DNA of 64,000 nucleotides from Natronoarchaeum philippinense. GTDB taxonomy: Archaea; Halobacteriota; Halobacteria; Halobacteriales; Natronoarchaeaceae. A program made the position numbers and the translations under genes. The notes under the pieces are model-generated. The model was given only the letters and a program-made list of their open reading frames with translations, was not told the DNA's origin and did not search any database. Positions 48,015-57,273 of this stretch are shown in pieces (position 1 is the first letter of the stretch; each line of letters starts with the position of its first letter). Location of the stretch: positions 1,006,588 to 1,070,587 of the forward strand of contig NZ_OBEJ01000001.1 in assembly GCF_900215575.1 (NCBI RefSeq), in the 5' to 3' direction.

Positions 48015-50066
48015 GTGAACGTAGCGTTCGAGTCGTTGCCGGATCCCGGGATCGAGGTGATCGACCCGATCGAGCGCGTCCGGTACTCGCTTTTTACCGA
48101 CGTACCGGTCGAGCCGACCGAAGCAGACGATTCGGTGTTCCGGTTCCCGATCGACGACGCGGCCACCATCGAGTGCTCGACGATCACGCTACCGACGGTC
48201 GCACCTGTCATCGTCCGCGACGAAGCCGGAGAGGTGCTGGCAAGCACCGAGCACGGCTCCCACGAGGAGATCCCGAAGGGGACCTATAGCATGGAGCTAT
48301 CAGTCCAACTCCGGATCTACCTCCACGTCGAGAGCGAGGTGACGATCGCCTCGTCGACCGAACGGACTTCGATCGAGTTCGGCGAGCAGACGCAGATCGT
48401 CCTCGGCGGGCGGTCGAAACACGAGCGACCGGCCGCGACGCTGACGACGACCGACGATCCGACCGACGTGATGCAGGCCGTGAGCGCGATGAGTTCGTCA
48501 CTCAAGACGACCAGCCCGGAGCGGTCGCTCCCGACACTTCGGGGCCACCCGCCGTCGATCGAACTCGGCGAGGAGCTGTCGATCCCCGACGGCGTCGAGC
48601 CGCCCGAGACGGGCGTTCGGATCGAGCTACCACCGACCTACCGGCACGTCTACCCCGCAGCGACGCTGGCGTACTACCTCGGCGCCGAGATGGTACCCGG
48701 CGAGACGCCGCGGATCGTCACCGACGAGGGGCTGGACTACGATCTCGACGGCCCCGGCGGCTACGAACGCGAGGTCGTCCGGGTGCTAAAGCGGGTGTTC
48801 TTCCTCGACTGTCTGACCCGGACCGAAGGGCTGTACCCGGTCGAGTTGCACGAGCGGGACGCGCTCGAACAGGCGGTGGAGCTCGACTTCGAGTCGCTGT
48901 ACGATGCCTCGCTCCAGACTCAATTGGCGGCGTATCTCGACGTGCCCTACGACGCCGTCGAGGACCTACTGCCCCAGTGGAAGCTGACCACGCACGTCTC
49001 GCCGACGGCCCAGAGCATCGAGACGCTGCCGTACTTGGTCAACGACCTCGCGGTCGTCCGGATCGCCGAGCCCGAACGGGTGTCGGCGTCGTCAGTCGAG
49101 GAGACTGGAATGGCCGCGTACACCCGTGGTGGCGCCGAGAGTGCCCACGGAAACACGTACGTTCAGGTCGAGTCCGACGACGCGCTCGAACAGGCGTGGG
49201 TCGGCGAGGAGACGCCGATCGGCGTCAGCAAGGCCACCGCACAGGCCTACCGCAATCGGTTCGACAGAGAGCCCTCGACGGGCGACATCTCGATCACGGT
49301 CGTCTGCAACGACGACCGGATGGACTCCGAGCGCGACGCCGTCGACGAGGTGTACGGCTCGCGCGCGAACCTGCCGTTCGAGGTCACCGTCGAACGCGAT
49401 CTGGAGACCGACGAGTTGGCCGCAACCCTCGCGGAGCCGACGGAGTTTCTCCACTACGTCGGACACATCGACGCCGAGGGGTTCCGGTGTGCAGACGGGA
49501 CGCTCGACGCCGGCGAGCTCGACGAAGTGGGCGTCGAGGCGTTCCTGCTGAACGCCTGCCAGTCGTACGATCAGGGCGCAAAGCTGATCGACGCCGGAGC
49601 GATCGGCGGCATCACCACGCTCAGCGACGTGATAAACACCGGCGCCGTCCGGATCGGATCGACCGTCGCGCGTCTGCTCAACGCCGGCTTCCCGCTCCGA
49701 GCCGCCCTCACGATCGCAAAAGACGAAAGCATCGTCGGCAGTCAGTATCTGGTAGTCGGCGACGGCGGATTGACGATCGCACAGTCAGAAAGCGGGACGC
49801 CGCTGCTCGGCGAGATCACGCCGGTCGGCGACGACGAGTACGAGTTCACATTCGCAGCCTACGCCACCACCTCGGGTGGGATGGGCGGGATGTTCATGCC
49901 CTTTATCGAATCGAACGACGAGTTCTATTTGAACTCGGGACGGACACGGTCGTTCAGAATAACGGAGTCGGAACTCGCCGAGTTCCTCGAACTCGAAGAC
50001 ATACCGATACGGGTGTCGGGCGAACTGTCGTGGAGTGGTGACGTGTCGGTCAGCGATATTTCCTGA
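48015..50066 (+). CDS. Haloarchaeal CHAT-domain protease (caspase-like), 683 aa
   Basis: GTG at 48015 follows a GGGGAG site and lies after a TATA-like ATTTATTC near 47938-47945; an in-frame GTG at 47952 is possible. The N-terminal 300 residues form a haloarchaeal beta-rich domain. The C-terminal half has a CHAT fold: His in FLHYVGHIDAEGF (H484) and Cys in FLLNACQSYDQGAKLI (C515). The spacing and the strands between (GTLDAGELDEVGVEA) fit the caspase-like dyad. CHAT proteases act in cell death and defence. The two genes convergent downstream make a likely cassette. Confidence 0.82.
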   Translation: MNVAFESLPDPGIEVIDPIERVRYSLFTDVPVEPTEADDSVFRFPIDDAATIECSTITLPTVAPVIVRDEAGEVLASTEHGSHEEIPKGTYSMELSVQLRIYLHVESEVTIASSTERTSIEFGEQTQIVLGGRSKHERPAATLTTTDDPTDVMQAVSAMSSSLKTTSPERSLPTLRGHPPSIELGEELSIPDGVEPPETGVRIELPPTYRHVYPAATLAYYLGAEMVPGETPRIVTDEGLDYDLDGPGGYEREVVRVLKRVFFLDCLTRTEGLYPVELHERDALEQAVELDFESLYDASLQTQLAAYLDVPYDAVEDLLPQWKLTTHVSPTAQSIETLPYLVNDLAVVRIAEPERVSASSVEETGMAAYTRGGAESAHGNTYVQVESDDALEQAWVGEETPIGVSKATAQAYRNRFDREPSTGDISITVVCNDDRMDSERDAVDEVYGSRANLPFEVTVERDLETDELAATLAEPTEFLHYVGHIDAEGFRCADGTLDAGELDEVGVEAFLLNACQSYDQGAKLIDAGAIGGITTLSDVINTGAVRIGSTVARLLNAGFPLRAALTIAKDESIVGSQYLVVGDGGLTIAQSESGTPLLGEITPVGDDEYEFTFAAYATTSGGMGGMFMPFIESNDEFYLNSGRTRSFRITESELAEFLELEDIPIRVSGELSWSGDVSVSDIS

Positions 50067-50204
50067 TCAGTCGATCGTTCCTGCCATCGCCGCGGAGGCG
50101 CTTCCGATTTGGGTTAGTGCAACCAGCGCAGCGAACAGCACGCCGGCCAGCCGCGGGTGATCCTTGAGAAACGCTGCGACCGTTCCGCTGTTACCATTGG
50201 ACAT
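50067..50204 (-). CDS. DUF7503-like small hydrophobic protein, 45 aa
   Basis: ATG at 50204 (MSNGNSGTVAAFLKDHPRLA) is fixed by TATTATTTC at 50229-50238, about 29 nt upstream. A basic start is followed by one hydrophobic helix (LAGVLFAALVALTQIGSASA) and a short polar end. It ends exactly one base after the CHAT gene on the opposite strand. I recall similar peptides as DUF7503 next to CHAT genes in haloarchaea. It may be a membrane-active effector kept silent until cleaved. Confidence 0.6.
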   Translation of the reverse strand: MSNGNSGTVAAFLKDHPRLAGVLFAALVALTQIGSASAAMAGTID

Positions 50205-50228
50205 TGTACATAGCAATGGCGGGGCGCA

Positions 50229-50394
50229 GTAGAAATAATACTATTTAAAAGGTACTTACGGTAATACCGATATATTTTCGCAAACTCTAAGAAAAGGATC
50301 TCACAGGCGTCTTTAACGGATCAATAGCGACTGGAAAAATGTCGATACGGATTGAACAACCGAACGGAAGCGACTCGGAAAGTGCCGACGGTAA
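50229..50394. promoter_or_regulatory. AT-rich intergenic control region of the CHAT cassette
   Basis: Holds the TATA box of the DUF7503-like gene (50229-50238), a second box TTTTAAATAG (50243-50252) and further AT-rich stretches up to 50320. CTTTAACGG near 50311-50319 could start an antisense transcript into the DUF7504-like gene. The DUF7504-like gene reads into this region from the right. Confidence 0.45.
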
Positions 50395-50994
50395 TTACTC
50401 GGCGCGGTCGAGCACCCATTCACCGTCGAACCGATCGACGGTCGCGTCGAACAGCGCGGCGATCGTCTTGACATCCCGGACCGAGTGGCTCGCGGGATCG
50501 AGATGGTAATGCGCGACGGCGTCGGCCGCGTCGACCCGAGAGGTCAGCACGTGGAGAAAGCGAAAGACCCGTTCGAGCGACGCGCGGTCGAGCAGGTCGG
50601 TCAGCGAGTGAAAACAGACGGTGGTTCCGCCGTCGGACGACCCGCCGAGAAACTCGCTGATCGTGATACCGAGCGTCGACAGATCCGTCGGATCCGGTAT
50701 CGGCTTGGCTTCGATCCTCGGACGAGTCGTCCGCAGTTCGGCGTCGTCGCCGACAGCGACGAGGCGCTTTCGTCCCGACGCCGAGTGGGCGGCGAGTTTA
50801 TCGAGACAGTCAACGGGGTCGCGCGAGCATTCCACGAGGAGCACGTCACCGGGAGAACCGTCGTCAGCACAGAGATCGGTACACACGTCTCCCGGCGCAT
50901 CGTCGCCCGCGGCGAGGACAAGCACGTTCGTTCCGGGCTCGACGACGCCGGGGCAGACGCGCTCGTTGGGAGATCGTGAGTCACGTCCGGCCAT
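50395..50994 (-). CDS. DUF7504-like KaiC-related protein, 199 aa
   Basis: ATG at 50994 is fixed by TTATAT at 51019-51024, 28 nt upstream; an in-frame GTG at 51003 is less likely. It has the core strands of a RecA/KaiC fold without a clear Walker A (GTNVLVLAAGDDAPGDVCTD). VCFHSLTDLLDRASLERVFR, FLHVLTSRVDAADAVAHYHL and FDGEWVLD at the end match a haloarchaeal family I recall as DUF7504. Third gene of the CHAT cassette; possible sensor or scaffold. Confidence 0.65.
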   Translation of the reverse strand: MAGRDSRSPNERVCPGVVEPGTNVLVLAAGDDAPGDVCTDLCADDGSPGDVLLVECSRDPVDCLDKLAAHSASGRKRLVAVGDDAELRTTRPRIEAKPIPDPTDLSTLGITISEFLGGSSDGGTTVCFHSLTDLLDRASLERVFRFLHVLTSRVDAADAVAHYHLDPASHSVRDVKTIAALFDATVDRFDGEWVLDRAE

Positions 50995-51091
50995 AGGTGA
51001 CACACAGTGTGGTGACTGATATAACTACTCCTATCGAGAAACAATCCCGACGTGACGAAGGACTATTAGCGACCGATTCGAGGCCCCATAC

Positions 51092-52066
51092 ATGGAGGAG
51101 ACGACCGGCCACGCGACAGAGCGCGTCACGCTCGCGCGTTTGCCCTCCGGCGTCGAGATATCGACGACGGTACACCGGTACGACGGACGGGCAGCCGGGC
51201 CGACGGTGTACGTACAGGCGGCCCAGCACGGTCGAGAGATAAACGGGACGGAGGTGCTCAGGCGCGTCCACGATCGACTACTCGACGCCGAGCTCGCCGG
51301 AACGGTGATCGCCGTCCCGGTCGCAAACCCGGTGACGTTCGATCGGGTGTCCTACACCGCGCCGTCGCCGCTGGATCAGGTCACACCGAATATGAACCGC
51401 GTGTGGCCCGGCGACGCCGACGGCTCGCTCCACCAGCGGATGGCGGCCCGGCTCTGGGAGTACGTGGACGGGGCCGACGCCGTCGTCGACTTACACACCG
51501 GGAGCCCGAACATGCTCCCCCACGTCGTCTACGCAGCGGGCGACGCCGACGCCCAGTCGCTGGCCGCCGCCTTCGGGACGGACCTGCTACTCGCCGAGCC
51601 TGCGGGTGAGGACGCTCCCGAGGAGTGGCGCAAGCGCGGGTTCGACGGCAAGCTCCGGGTCGCGGCGGCCCGGGAGGGAATCACCGCGATCACGCCCGAG
51701 CTCGCGCACAACAAGCAGTTGATCGACGAGGCCGTCGAGACCGGCGTGACGGGGCTGTGTAACGTGCTCCGATCGCTCGACGTGCTACCGGGCGAGCCCG
51801 TCGAGAACGGCGCGGCCCGACAGGCGCGCAACCACTCGGGAAGCGTCGACGCCGAGGCGTCCGGGCTGTTCCGCGTGACTGCCGACGTTGCGGTCGGCGA
51901 TCGAATTGCCGACGGAACGACGGTCGGGACGGTGTACGATCCTGGGACGTACGAGCCGCTCCAGACGGTTCGAGCGGGTCGGGACGGCGTCGTGTACGCG
52001 CTCACCAGAGAGGCGACCGTGCAGGCCGGTGATCGGCTGGTGGGGATCGCAACGGTCGAGGATTAG
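51092..52066 (+). CDS. Succinylglutamate desuccinylase/aspartoacylase family, 324 aa
   Basis: Zinc carboxypeptidase-like fold with HGREINGTE (His, Glu) and DLHTGSPNM (His) as metal ligands and ITPELAHNK downstream. A C-terminal beta barrel follows (VAVGDRIADGTTVGTVYD, as in biotinyl-like hammerhead ends). It hydrolyses an N-acyl amino acid. In haloarchaea, homologues are linked to N-acyl or lipid amide metabolism, but the substrate here is open. TATA-like ACTATTAG near 51062-51069. Confidence 0.87.
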   Translation: MEETTGHATERVTLARLPSGVEISTTVHRYDGRAAGPTVYVQAAQHGREINGTEVLRRVHDRLLDAELAGTVIAVPVANPVTFDRVSYTAPSPLDQVTPNMNRVWPGDADGSLHQRMAARLWEYVDGADAVVDLHTGSPNMLPHVVYAAGDADAQSLAAAFGTDLLLAEPAGEDAPEEWRKRGFDGKLRVAAAREGITAITPELAHNKQLIDEAVETGVTGLCNVLRSLDVLPGEPVENGAARQARNHSGSVDAEASGLFRVTADVAVGDRIADGTTVGTVYDPGTYEPLQTVRAGRDGVVYALTREATVQAGDRLVGIATVED

Positions 52067-53439
52067 AAAATGTTGGCCTGCCGGTAGACGTTGATCCCGT
52101 CGTTGGTGATCTCGTAGGGTTTGGTTTCCCGCGAGTGGTTGGCGTCGCGGATCTTCTGGATCTCGATTGCCAGCCGCGTCTCGCGGAAGTCAGAGGGCCG
52201 GACGTACTGAAGGACGAACACGGCGTCGGTCAGGTACTCGACGATGCCGTGTCTGGAGGCAAACGAGGAGTCTTGGCTGGCCTCGCTGGTCATCAGCGTC
52301 GTGACGCCGGCACGTTTGAGGCTCTTGGTGAAGTCGTAAATCTCGTTGCGCCGGGTCGCGCGGTCGTCGTACATCATCTCCAGCAGCGACACCGAGTCGA
52401 GCACCAGCCGCGAGGCGCCGAACTCGTCGATCAGTCGGGGCAGCTCGCTGCGAATGCTCTGGAGGCTGTTGGCCATCTCGACGGGGTCGATGTCGACGAC
52501 GGCGAGGTCACCCGCCTCGGCGTACTCGTCGAACGGAAACCCCTTCTCGGTCGCGCTCCGGATCACGCGCCGGCGGGACTCTTCGAGGGTAATGTACACC
52601 GCGCGCTCGCCGTCCCGCAGCCCGCGGTTGAGAAACTGCAACCCGAGGGTCGTCTTGCCGGTGCCGGCGCTCCCGATAGCGACCATCAGTGCGCGCTCGG
52701 GGACGCCGCCCTGAATCATGGCGTCTAACCCGTCGACGCCGAGTTCGATCCGTGGAATGTCGGATTCGGGATCCTCGTCGGCCTCCTCGAAGCCGGGGCC
52801 GCCGCCCGCTCCGGCTCCGCCCGGCGCGCCGGCTTCCTCCAGCGCGTCGAACTCGTCGGTCGCCATGTCGAACTCGCCACCGCCGCCGAAGCCGCCGGGG
52901 TCGGACGAGGAGCTGCCGGGTGCCGGCCCGGTCTCGCCGCCGGTACTGCCCGGCATATCGGGGGCGTCGTTGAGCGCCGACGCGAAATCCGTATCGAACA
53001 GGCCGCCGCTGTCGGATTCGTCGCGGTCGGCTGCGTCATCGCGTGCAGCGCTGGCGTCGTCCGACGGCGACCCGTGCTCGCCGGATCGAGCGTCGGCATC
53101 ACCGTCCGTGCCATCGGCTGCTGGGTCAGGGATATCGTCGAAAGAGCCGTCGAACTCGCTGGTATCTCCGCCTTCGATGTCGGCGAAGGCGGCTTCCAGA
53201 TCGTCGGCGCCCTGATCGAACGTCGCGTTTTGGTCTCCCGTCGGAGTGTCGGCCGTGCCATCGCCGGGTTCGTCGTCCGGTTGGTCGACGCCGTCGGGCG
53301 ACCAGTCGCCGGAGAACAGATCCTCGTCGTCGTCGGCTTCTCGGAGCGCGCGATCGAACCAGTCGTCGTCGGCCTCCACCTCGCGCTCGGTATCGTCGCC
53401 ATCGTCGGCGTCGTGCTGCTGGCTCGGGTCGTCACTCAC
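52063..53439 (-). CDS. KaiC-like ATPase with long acidic N-terminal extension, 458 aa
   Basis: GTG at 53439 ([13 protein letters not shown]) is chosen because GGAGGTGAC lies about 6 nt upstream. Residues 1-220 are disordered and rich in Asp, Glu, Gly and Ser. Residues 225-458 are one KaiC domain: [16 protein letters not shown] (K262), [14 protein letters not shown] and [14 protein letters not shown] (Walker B), then [16 protein letters not shown]. Such one-domain proteins act in sensory signalling and archaellum control. The acidic tail is unusually long for this family. Confidence 0.88.
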   Translation of the reverse strand: MSDDPSQQHDADDGDDTEREVEADDDWFDRALREADDDEDLFSGDWSPDGVDQPDDEPGDGTADTPTGDQNATFDQGADDLEAAFADIEGGDTSEFDGSFDDIPDPAADGTDGDADARSGEHGSPSDDASAARDDAADRDESDSGGLFDTDFASALNDAPDMPGSTGGETGPAPGSSSSDPGGFGGGGEFDMATDEFDALEEAGAPGGAGAGGGPGFEEADEDPESDIPRIELGVDGLDAMIQGGVPERALMVAIGSAGTGKTTLGLQFLNRGLRDGERAVYITLEESRRRVIRSATEKGFPFDEYAEAGDLAVVDIDPVEMANSLQSIRSELPRLIDEFGASRLVLDSVSLLEMMYDDRATRRNEIYDFTKSLKRAGVTTLMTSEASQDSSFASRHGIVEYLTDAVFVLQYVRPSDFRETRLAIEIQKIRDANHSRETKPYEITNDGINVYRQANIF

Positions 53440-53749
53440 GACCGTCACCTCCCGAAGCGACGCCGCCGATCGCCCGACAGCGGGGCGAGTGGAGACGCCA
53501 GCGACGAGCGGCGACGCGAACGGAGTCGACCCCAGCACGTCGAGACGATGGAATCATAATCACGTGAGCGCACGTCGCTCCCGGCGTGTCGGGCCGCGTG
53601 CTACTGCTAAGACAATCACCCCAGTCAAATTAAGGTTGCTGCTACAGTCGACCGGCAGTCCTCCGACGGCATCGCCCGGCCGCGTGGGCGTCGAACGGGC
53701 CGCGACGCCAGCGGGGAGTTTTTCACCCCCCGGGCGCAACCTCGCAGTC
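53440..53749. other. Divergent intergenic region (KaiC-like / nadK)
   Basis: 310 bp. Rightward: GAGTTTTTC near 53716-53724 is centred about 29 nt before the nadK ATG at 53750, leaderless. Leftward: TTAATTTG near 53621-53630 and TTATGATT near 53553 are candidate boxes. No gene is supported here. Confidence 0.45.
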
Positions 53750-54568
53750 ATGAACGTCGGCATCGTCGGACAGAAGGGCAACGACCGAGCCACGTCGCTG
53801 GCCGGCGAGATCGAGTCGACGCTCCGGGACGACGTTACTGTGCAACTCGACACTGCGACAGCGACGGCGCTCGACCGCTCGGGCGTCGACGTGACGGCGA
53901 TGGCCGAGTGCGATCTCGTGGTCTCGATCGGCGGCGACGGCACGTTTCTGTACGCCGCCCGCGGCGCCGGGTCGACGCCGATCATGGGCGTCAATCTCGG
54001 CGAGGTAGGCTTTCTCAACGCCGTCGCACCGGACGACGCCGTCGAGGCGGTCGCCGACGAGGTCGCACACGTCGAGGAGACCGGATCGGTGCGGTCGCGC
54101 GAACTCACGCGATTGCAGGCGAAAAACGGCGACTGGGCGCTCGAACCCGCGATCAACGAAATCGTCGTGCAGGGACGCCAGCGCGGGCACGGCAACGGCG
54201 CCGATCTGACAGTCAGGGTCGACGGCGACACGTACTCGACGGGCCACGCCGACGGCGTACTGGTGGCGACGCCCACCGGATCGACGGCGTACAACCTCAG
54301 CGAGGGCGGGCCGCTCGTCCACCCGACGGTGCCGGCGATCGTCGTCACCGAGATGTGTGGCGCCGAGTCGATGCCGTCGCTGGCGGTCGACGCCGACGCC
54401 ACGGTCGAGATCGAACTGGCAGGTTCGTCGGGGTACGTCGTCAGCGACGGCCGGGCCAACCGGGAGATCGAGGCCGGCACGACGGTGACGGTCACGGCTG
54501 CCGAGGAGCCGGTCCGGGTGGCGGGGCCGCGCGCGAACTTCTTCGAGGCGCTCTCGAAACTCCAGTGA
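53750..54568 (+). CDS. nadK: NAD kinase
   Basis: 272 aa. The signature GGDGT ([15 protein letters not shown]63), [11 protein letters not shown] and the conserved [19 protein letters not shown] match NAD kinases. It makes NADP from NAD and ATP. ATG at 53750, leaderless. Length and order of motifs are normal. Confidence 0.95.
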   Translation: MNVGIVGQKGNDRATSLAGEIESTLRDDVTVQLDTATATALDRSGVDVTAMAECDLVVSIGGDGTFLYAARGAGSTPIMGVNLGEVGFLNAVAPDDAVEAVADEVAHVEETGSVRSRELTRLQAKNGDWALEPAINEIVVQGRQRGHGNGADLTVRVDGDTYSTGHADGVLVATPTGSTAYNLSEGGPLVHPTVPAIVVTEMCGAESMPSLAVDADATVEIELAGSSGYVVSDGRANREIEAGTTVTVTAAEEPVRVAGPRANFFEALSKLQ

Positions 54569-54661
54569 GCCCGCTGCGGGACGCCGTCCCCGCCGACTGA
54601 TGAGCGGTCGATATCCGCGGTATCGAAAGGCCTAATCGCGTACCGCCGAAAGCACGATCAA

Positions 54662-55588
54662 ATGAGTGAGCAACTGCCCGACGTGCAAGCGACCAGCCCC
54701 GACGTCGCGGTGGGGTTGAACCGCGTCGGCGTCACGGGCGTCGAGAAGCTCGTCAAGATCGCCCGTCCCGACAAGCGCCCGATCGTGCTGATGGCCGAGT
54801 TCGAGGTGTTCGTCGACCTTCCCTCGTGGCGCAAGGGCGCCGACATGAGCCGCAACATGGAGGTCATCGACGAGACGCTCGAAGCCGCCACCCGCGAGGA
54901 AGTCCACCGCGTCGAGGACGTCTGTGGCGAGGCCGCAGAACGCCTGCTCGATAAACACGACTACACCAGCGAAGCCATCGTCTCGATGGAGGCCGAGCTC
55001 GTCCAGCGCGAGCAGACGCCCGCCTCCGATCGAGAGACCCAGAGCACCGTCGACATTCAGGCCAAGGCGACCGCCACCGACGAGGGCACCCGCGAGGAGA
55101 TCGGCGCGACCGTCACCGGCATGACGGTCTGTCCCTGCTCGCAGGGGATGTCCGAGGCCCGCGCCCGCCAGAAGCTCGAACAGCTCGGCATCGAGGACGA
55201 CACCATCGAGGAGTTCCTCGACGAAGTCCCCCAGCCCGGCCACTCCCAGCGCGGCCACGCCACGCTGGCCGTCGAGAGCGACGGCGCGCCCGAGGTCGAC
55301 CTGACGACTCTGATCGACGTTGCACGGGATTCGATGAGCGCGCGCATCTACAACCTCGCCAAGCGCCCCGACGAGGACCACATGACCTACCAGTCCCACG
55401 CCGACGCCAAGTTCGTCGAGGACTGCGTTCGTTCGATGGCCGAGGGCGTCGTCGAGGAGTTCCCCGACCTGCCCGACGGCGCCGTCGTGACGATGAAACA
55501 GTCCAACGACGAGTCGATCCACCAGCACAACGCCCACGCCGAGCGCCGCGTCGAGATGGAGCAGTTGCGCGACGAAGTCGGGAACTGA
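54662..55588 (+). CDS. mptA: GTP cyclohydrolase MptA
   Basis: 308 aa archaeal-type GTP cyclohydrolase for tetrahydromethanopterin/folate-type pterins. Motifs: [40 protein letters not shown] (metal-binding Cys), [15 protein letters not shown] and the C-terminal [20 protein letters not shown]. It is fused to nothing. Its last 94 bp are repeated at 56267-56360 after a hicBA pair, so the gene was recreated by an insertion. Confidence 0.95.
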   Translation: MSEQLPDVQATSPDVAVGLNRVGVTGVEKLVKIARPDKRPIVLMAEFEVFVDLPSWRKGADMSRNMEVIDETLEAATREEVHRVEDVCGEAAERLLDKHDYTSEAIVSMEAELVQREQTPASDRETQSTVDIQAKATATDEGTREEIGATVTGMTVCPCSQGMSEARARQKLEQLGIEDDTIEEFLDEVPQPGHSQRGHATLAVESDGAPEVDLTTLIDVARDSMSARIYNLAKRPDEDHMTYQSHADAKFVEDCVRSMAEGVVEEFPDLPDGAVVTMKQSNDESIHQHNAHAERRVEMEQLRDEVGN

Positions 55589-55592
55589 GCGG
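55499..55592 (+). repeat. 3' end of mptA, intact copy of 94-bp direct repeat
   Basis: Left copy of the repeat that flanks hicBA. It starts at CAGTCCAACG and ends in GGAACTGAGCGG, containing the mptA stop codon. Confidence 0.9.
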
Positions 55593-55654
55593 TCAATCCA
55601 TCCCGAAAGGGGTACGTCGGAAAGCATTTGAGCCTATACCACGAGTGAGTACAC

Positions 55655-55873
55655 ATGGGAGTGCAGTCCCGGGACGGCGCTGTCGACGACACGATCACAG
55701 TTACCCGCGGTGACGAGTATTACGTCGCCAAAGACGAGTCTACCGGGATTGCGAGCCAGGGCGAGACGAAAGCCGACGCACTACAGAACCTTGCAGAGGC
55801 ACTCGAACTCGCAGCGGAACCGGTCGACGACGAAGTTTCGGATCACGCTGACGCGCCGTGGTTTTCTTCGTAG
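55655..55873 (+). CDS. hicB: HicB-like antitoxin, 72 aa
   Basis: The fold VTRGDEYYVAKDESTGIASQ, then ETKADALQNLAEALELAAE is a short HicB domain (degraded RNase H-like). The C-terminal DNA-binding part of many HicB proteins is absent, so repression may need HicA. ATG at 55655, TATA-like CATTTGAG near 55622-55628. It pairs with hicA downstream. Confidence 0.85.
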   Translation: MGVQSRDGAVDDTITVTRGDEYYVAKDESTGIASQGETKADALQNLAEALELAAEPVDDEVSDHADAPWFSS

Positions 55874-55941
55874 CCGTTTGAAGACTATCGGACGAGCGCG
55901 AACGCAGGGGTTTTTATTATTTGCAACGGAATCCGTCGTCA

Positions 55942-56187
55942 GTGACACGCGGGACGTACTCAGGCCGAGAGATTATCAAGGCTCTCGGAAACTGGGGGTA
56001 CAAAAAGGTCGGGCAGCGAGGCGACCACGTCAAACTGCAGTACGTCCATCCCGTCACCGGCGAGAAGCGCATCGTGATCGTGCCACTGCACGATGAACTC
56101 GATACTGGCACACTCAAAAGCATCGCCGAGCAAGCTGGTGCAGAAGAGTTCCAAGCATTTCTCGACGAGATGGACAGGATGATCTGA
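55942..56187 (+). CDS. hicA: HicA-type mRNA interferase toxin, 81 aa
   Basis: GTG at 55942 is fixed by TTTTTATTATTT near 55911-55921, 27 nt upstream, so it has its own leaderless promoter 70 bp after hicB. TYSGREIIKALGNWGYKKVG, the active-site His in RGDHVKLQY (H29) and HPVTGEKRIVIVPLHDELDT are the dsRNA-binding-like fold of HicA. It cuts mRNA when free of HicB. Order hicB-hicA and a separate toxin promoter are unusual but known in this family. Confidence 0.87.
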   Translation: MTRGTYSGREIIKALGNWGYKKVGQRGDHVKLQYVHPVTGEKRIVIVPLHDELDTGTLKSIAEQAGAEEFQAFLDEMDRMI

Positions 56188-56266
56188 TGGCGTCGAGGAG
56201 AGGGGTTGCTCGCGGTCTGCTGGCACGGTGACGAACGTCTCCAAGCCGCTCGACGACGCCGTCGTA

Positions 56267-56360
56267 CAGTCCAACGACGAGTCGGTCCACCAGCACAACG
56301 CCCGCGCCGAGCGCCGCGTCGAGATGGAGCAGTTGCGCGACGAAGTTCGGAACTGAGCGG
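56267..56360 (+). repeat. Second copy of mptA 3' end after hicBA
   Basis: 94 bp, ungapped, with 4 mismatches to 55499-55592 (about 96% identity). It is not preceded by the rest of mptA, so it is not a gene. A further weaker match extends about 16 bp upstream. Confidence 0.9.
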
Positions 56361-56392
56361 CCGGTCGAACGCGAACGACCAACCAGTGAGAA

Positions 56393-57196
56393 TTACAGCG
56401 ACAGCGGTTCGGCGTCACGCCAGCGCGGGGCGAACTCGTCGTGAACGTCGGCCGCGAAGTCCGGATCTTTGAGGTCGATCATCGCAAACGCCTCGTCGAC
56501 CGCGAGGGGGTGGGGCACCTGCACGCAGACCTCGACGCCGTCGAGCACGTTGAACGTGCCCGTCACGTCGTCGCTGACTCGCACCTCGTAGCCTTCCGAC
56601 GGCGAGAGCGTTTGGCGGTGTCGAGCGCCAACAGTCTCGGGCAATGAGTCGACCAGTCCCGGCGTCAACAACACCTTGACGTCGACGCCGCGGTCGATGG
56701 CCTCCTCGAACTGCTCGGCGACGAGGTCGCCGATCTCGTCCAGCTCGAACAGCGAGGTCTGGTCGGAGGCGACGAACACGATCCGATCGTCGGCCGCCGA
56801 GAGACGTTCGACCAGCAGGTCGGCCGTTTCGACGGGACCGACCGCGGCGGTCCAGAACTGCTCTTCGACGGGATCGGCCGCGTCGAGTTCGTCCGAGAGG
56901 TCGTCGACGATATCCTCGTACTGATCTGCCTTCTCGGCGAGTTCGCGTTTCTTGTCGTCGAGCAGCCGATCCAGCGCCGTCGAGGGCTCGACCGCGACGT
57001 ACTTTTTGGGGCGGCTCGCGGTCTGGCTGCGAACGAGATTGTACTGCTCGATGCTGTTGAGAACGTCGTAGATCCGTCCCATGGGCACGTCACTGGCCCG
57101 GGACAACTCTTTGGCGGTTGTGGGCCCGGTATTCAATAACGCGCGATAGGCGCGCGCTTCGTACTCGGACAGCCCGAGATCCCGCAGACTTGCCAT
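56393..57196 (-). CDS. TrmB-family transcriptional regulator, 267 aa
   Basis: An N-terminal winged helix (LRDLGLSEYEARAYRALLNT, then ASDVPMGRIYDVLNSIEQYN), a helical linker and a C-terminal TrmB effector domain (RIVFVASDQTSLFELDEIGD; VKVLLTPGLVDSLPETVG). TrmB proteins sense sugars or related ligands. The domain order and length are normal. It is divergent from nothing close and ends near the second mptA repeat. Confidence 0.9.
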   Translation of the reverse strand: MASLRDLGLSEYEARAYRALLNTGPTTAKELSRASDVPMGRIYDVLNSIEQYNLVRSQTASRPKKYVAVEPSTALDRLLDDKKRELAEKADQYEDIVDDLSDELDAADPVEEQFWTAAVGPVETADLLVERLSAADDRIVFVASDQTSLFELDEIGDLVAEQFEEAIDRGVDVKVLLTPGLVDSLPETVGARHRQTLSPSEGYEVRVSDDVTGTFNVLDGVEVCVQVPHPLAVDEAFAMIDLKDPDFAADVHDEFAPRWRDAEPLSL

Positions 57197-57273
57197 ACCT
57201 GCCTGTCACCGACGGAGGGTTATAAACGCACCGGAGGTTTCAGCCAAGCGACGGCTGCCACCGAGTCCGGCGA

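Noticed and set aside
50340-50510. Leaderless-looking mini-ORF before the DUF7504-like gene
   Set aside because: A TATA-like box precedes the ATG, but most of the frame is antisense to the DUF7504-like gene and the peptide is low-complexity Ser/Arg. Mentioned only as a possible antisense RNA.
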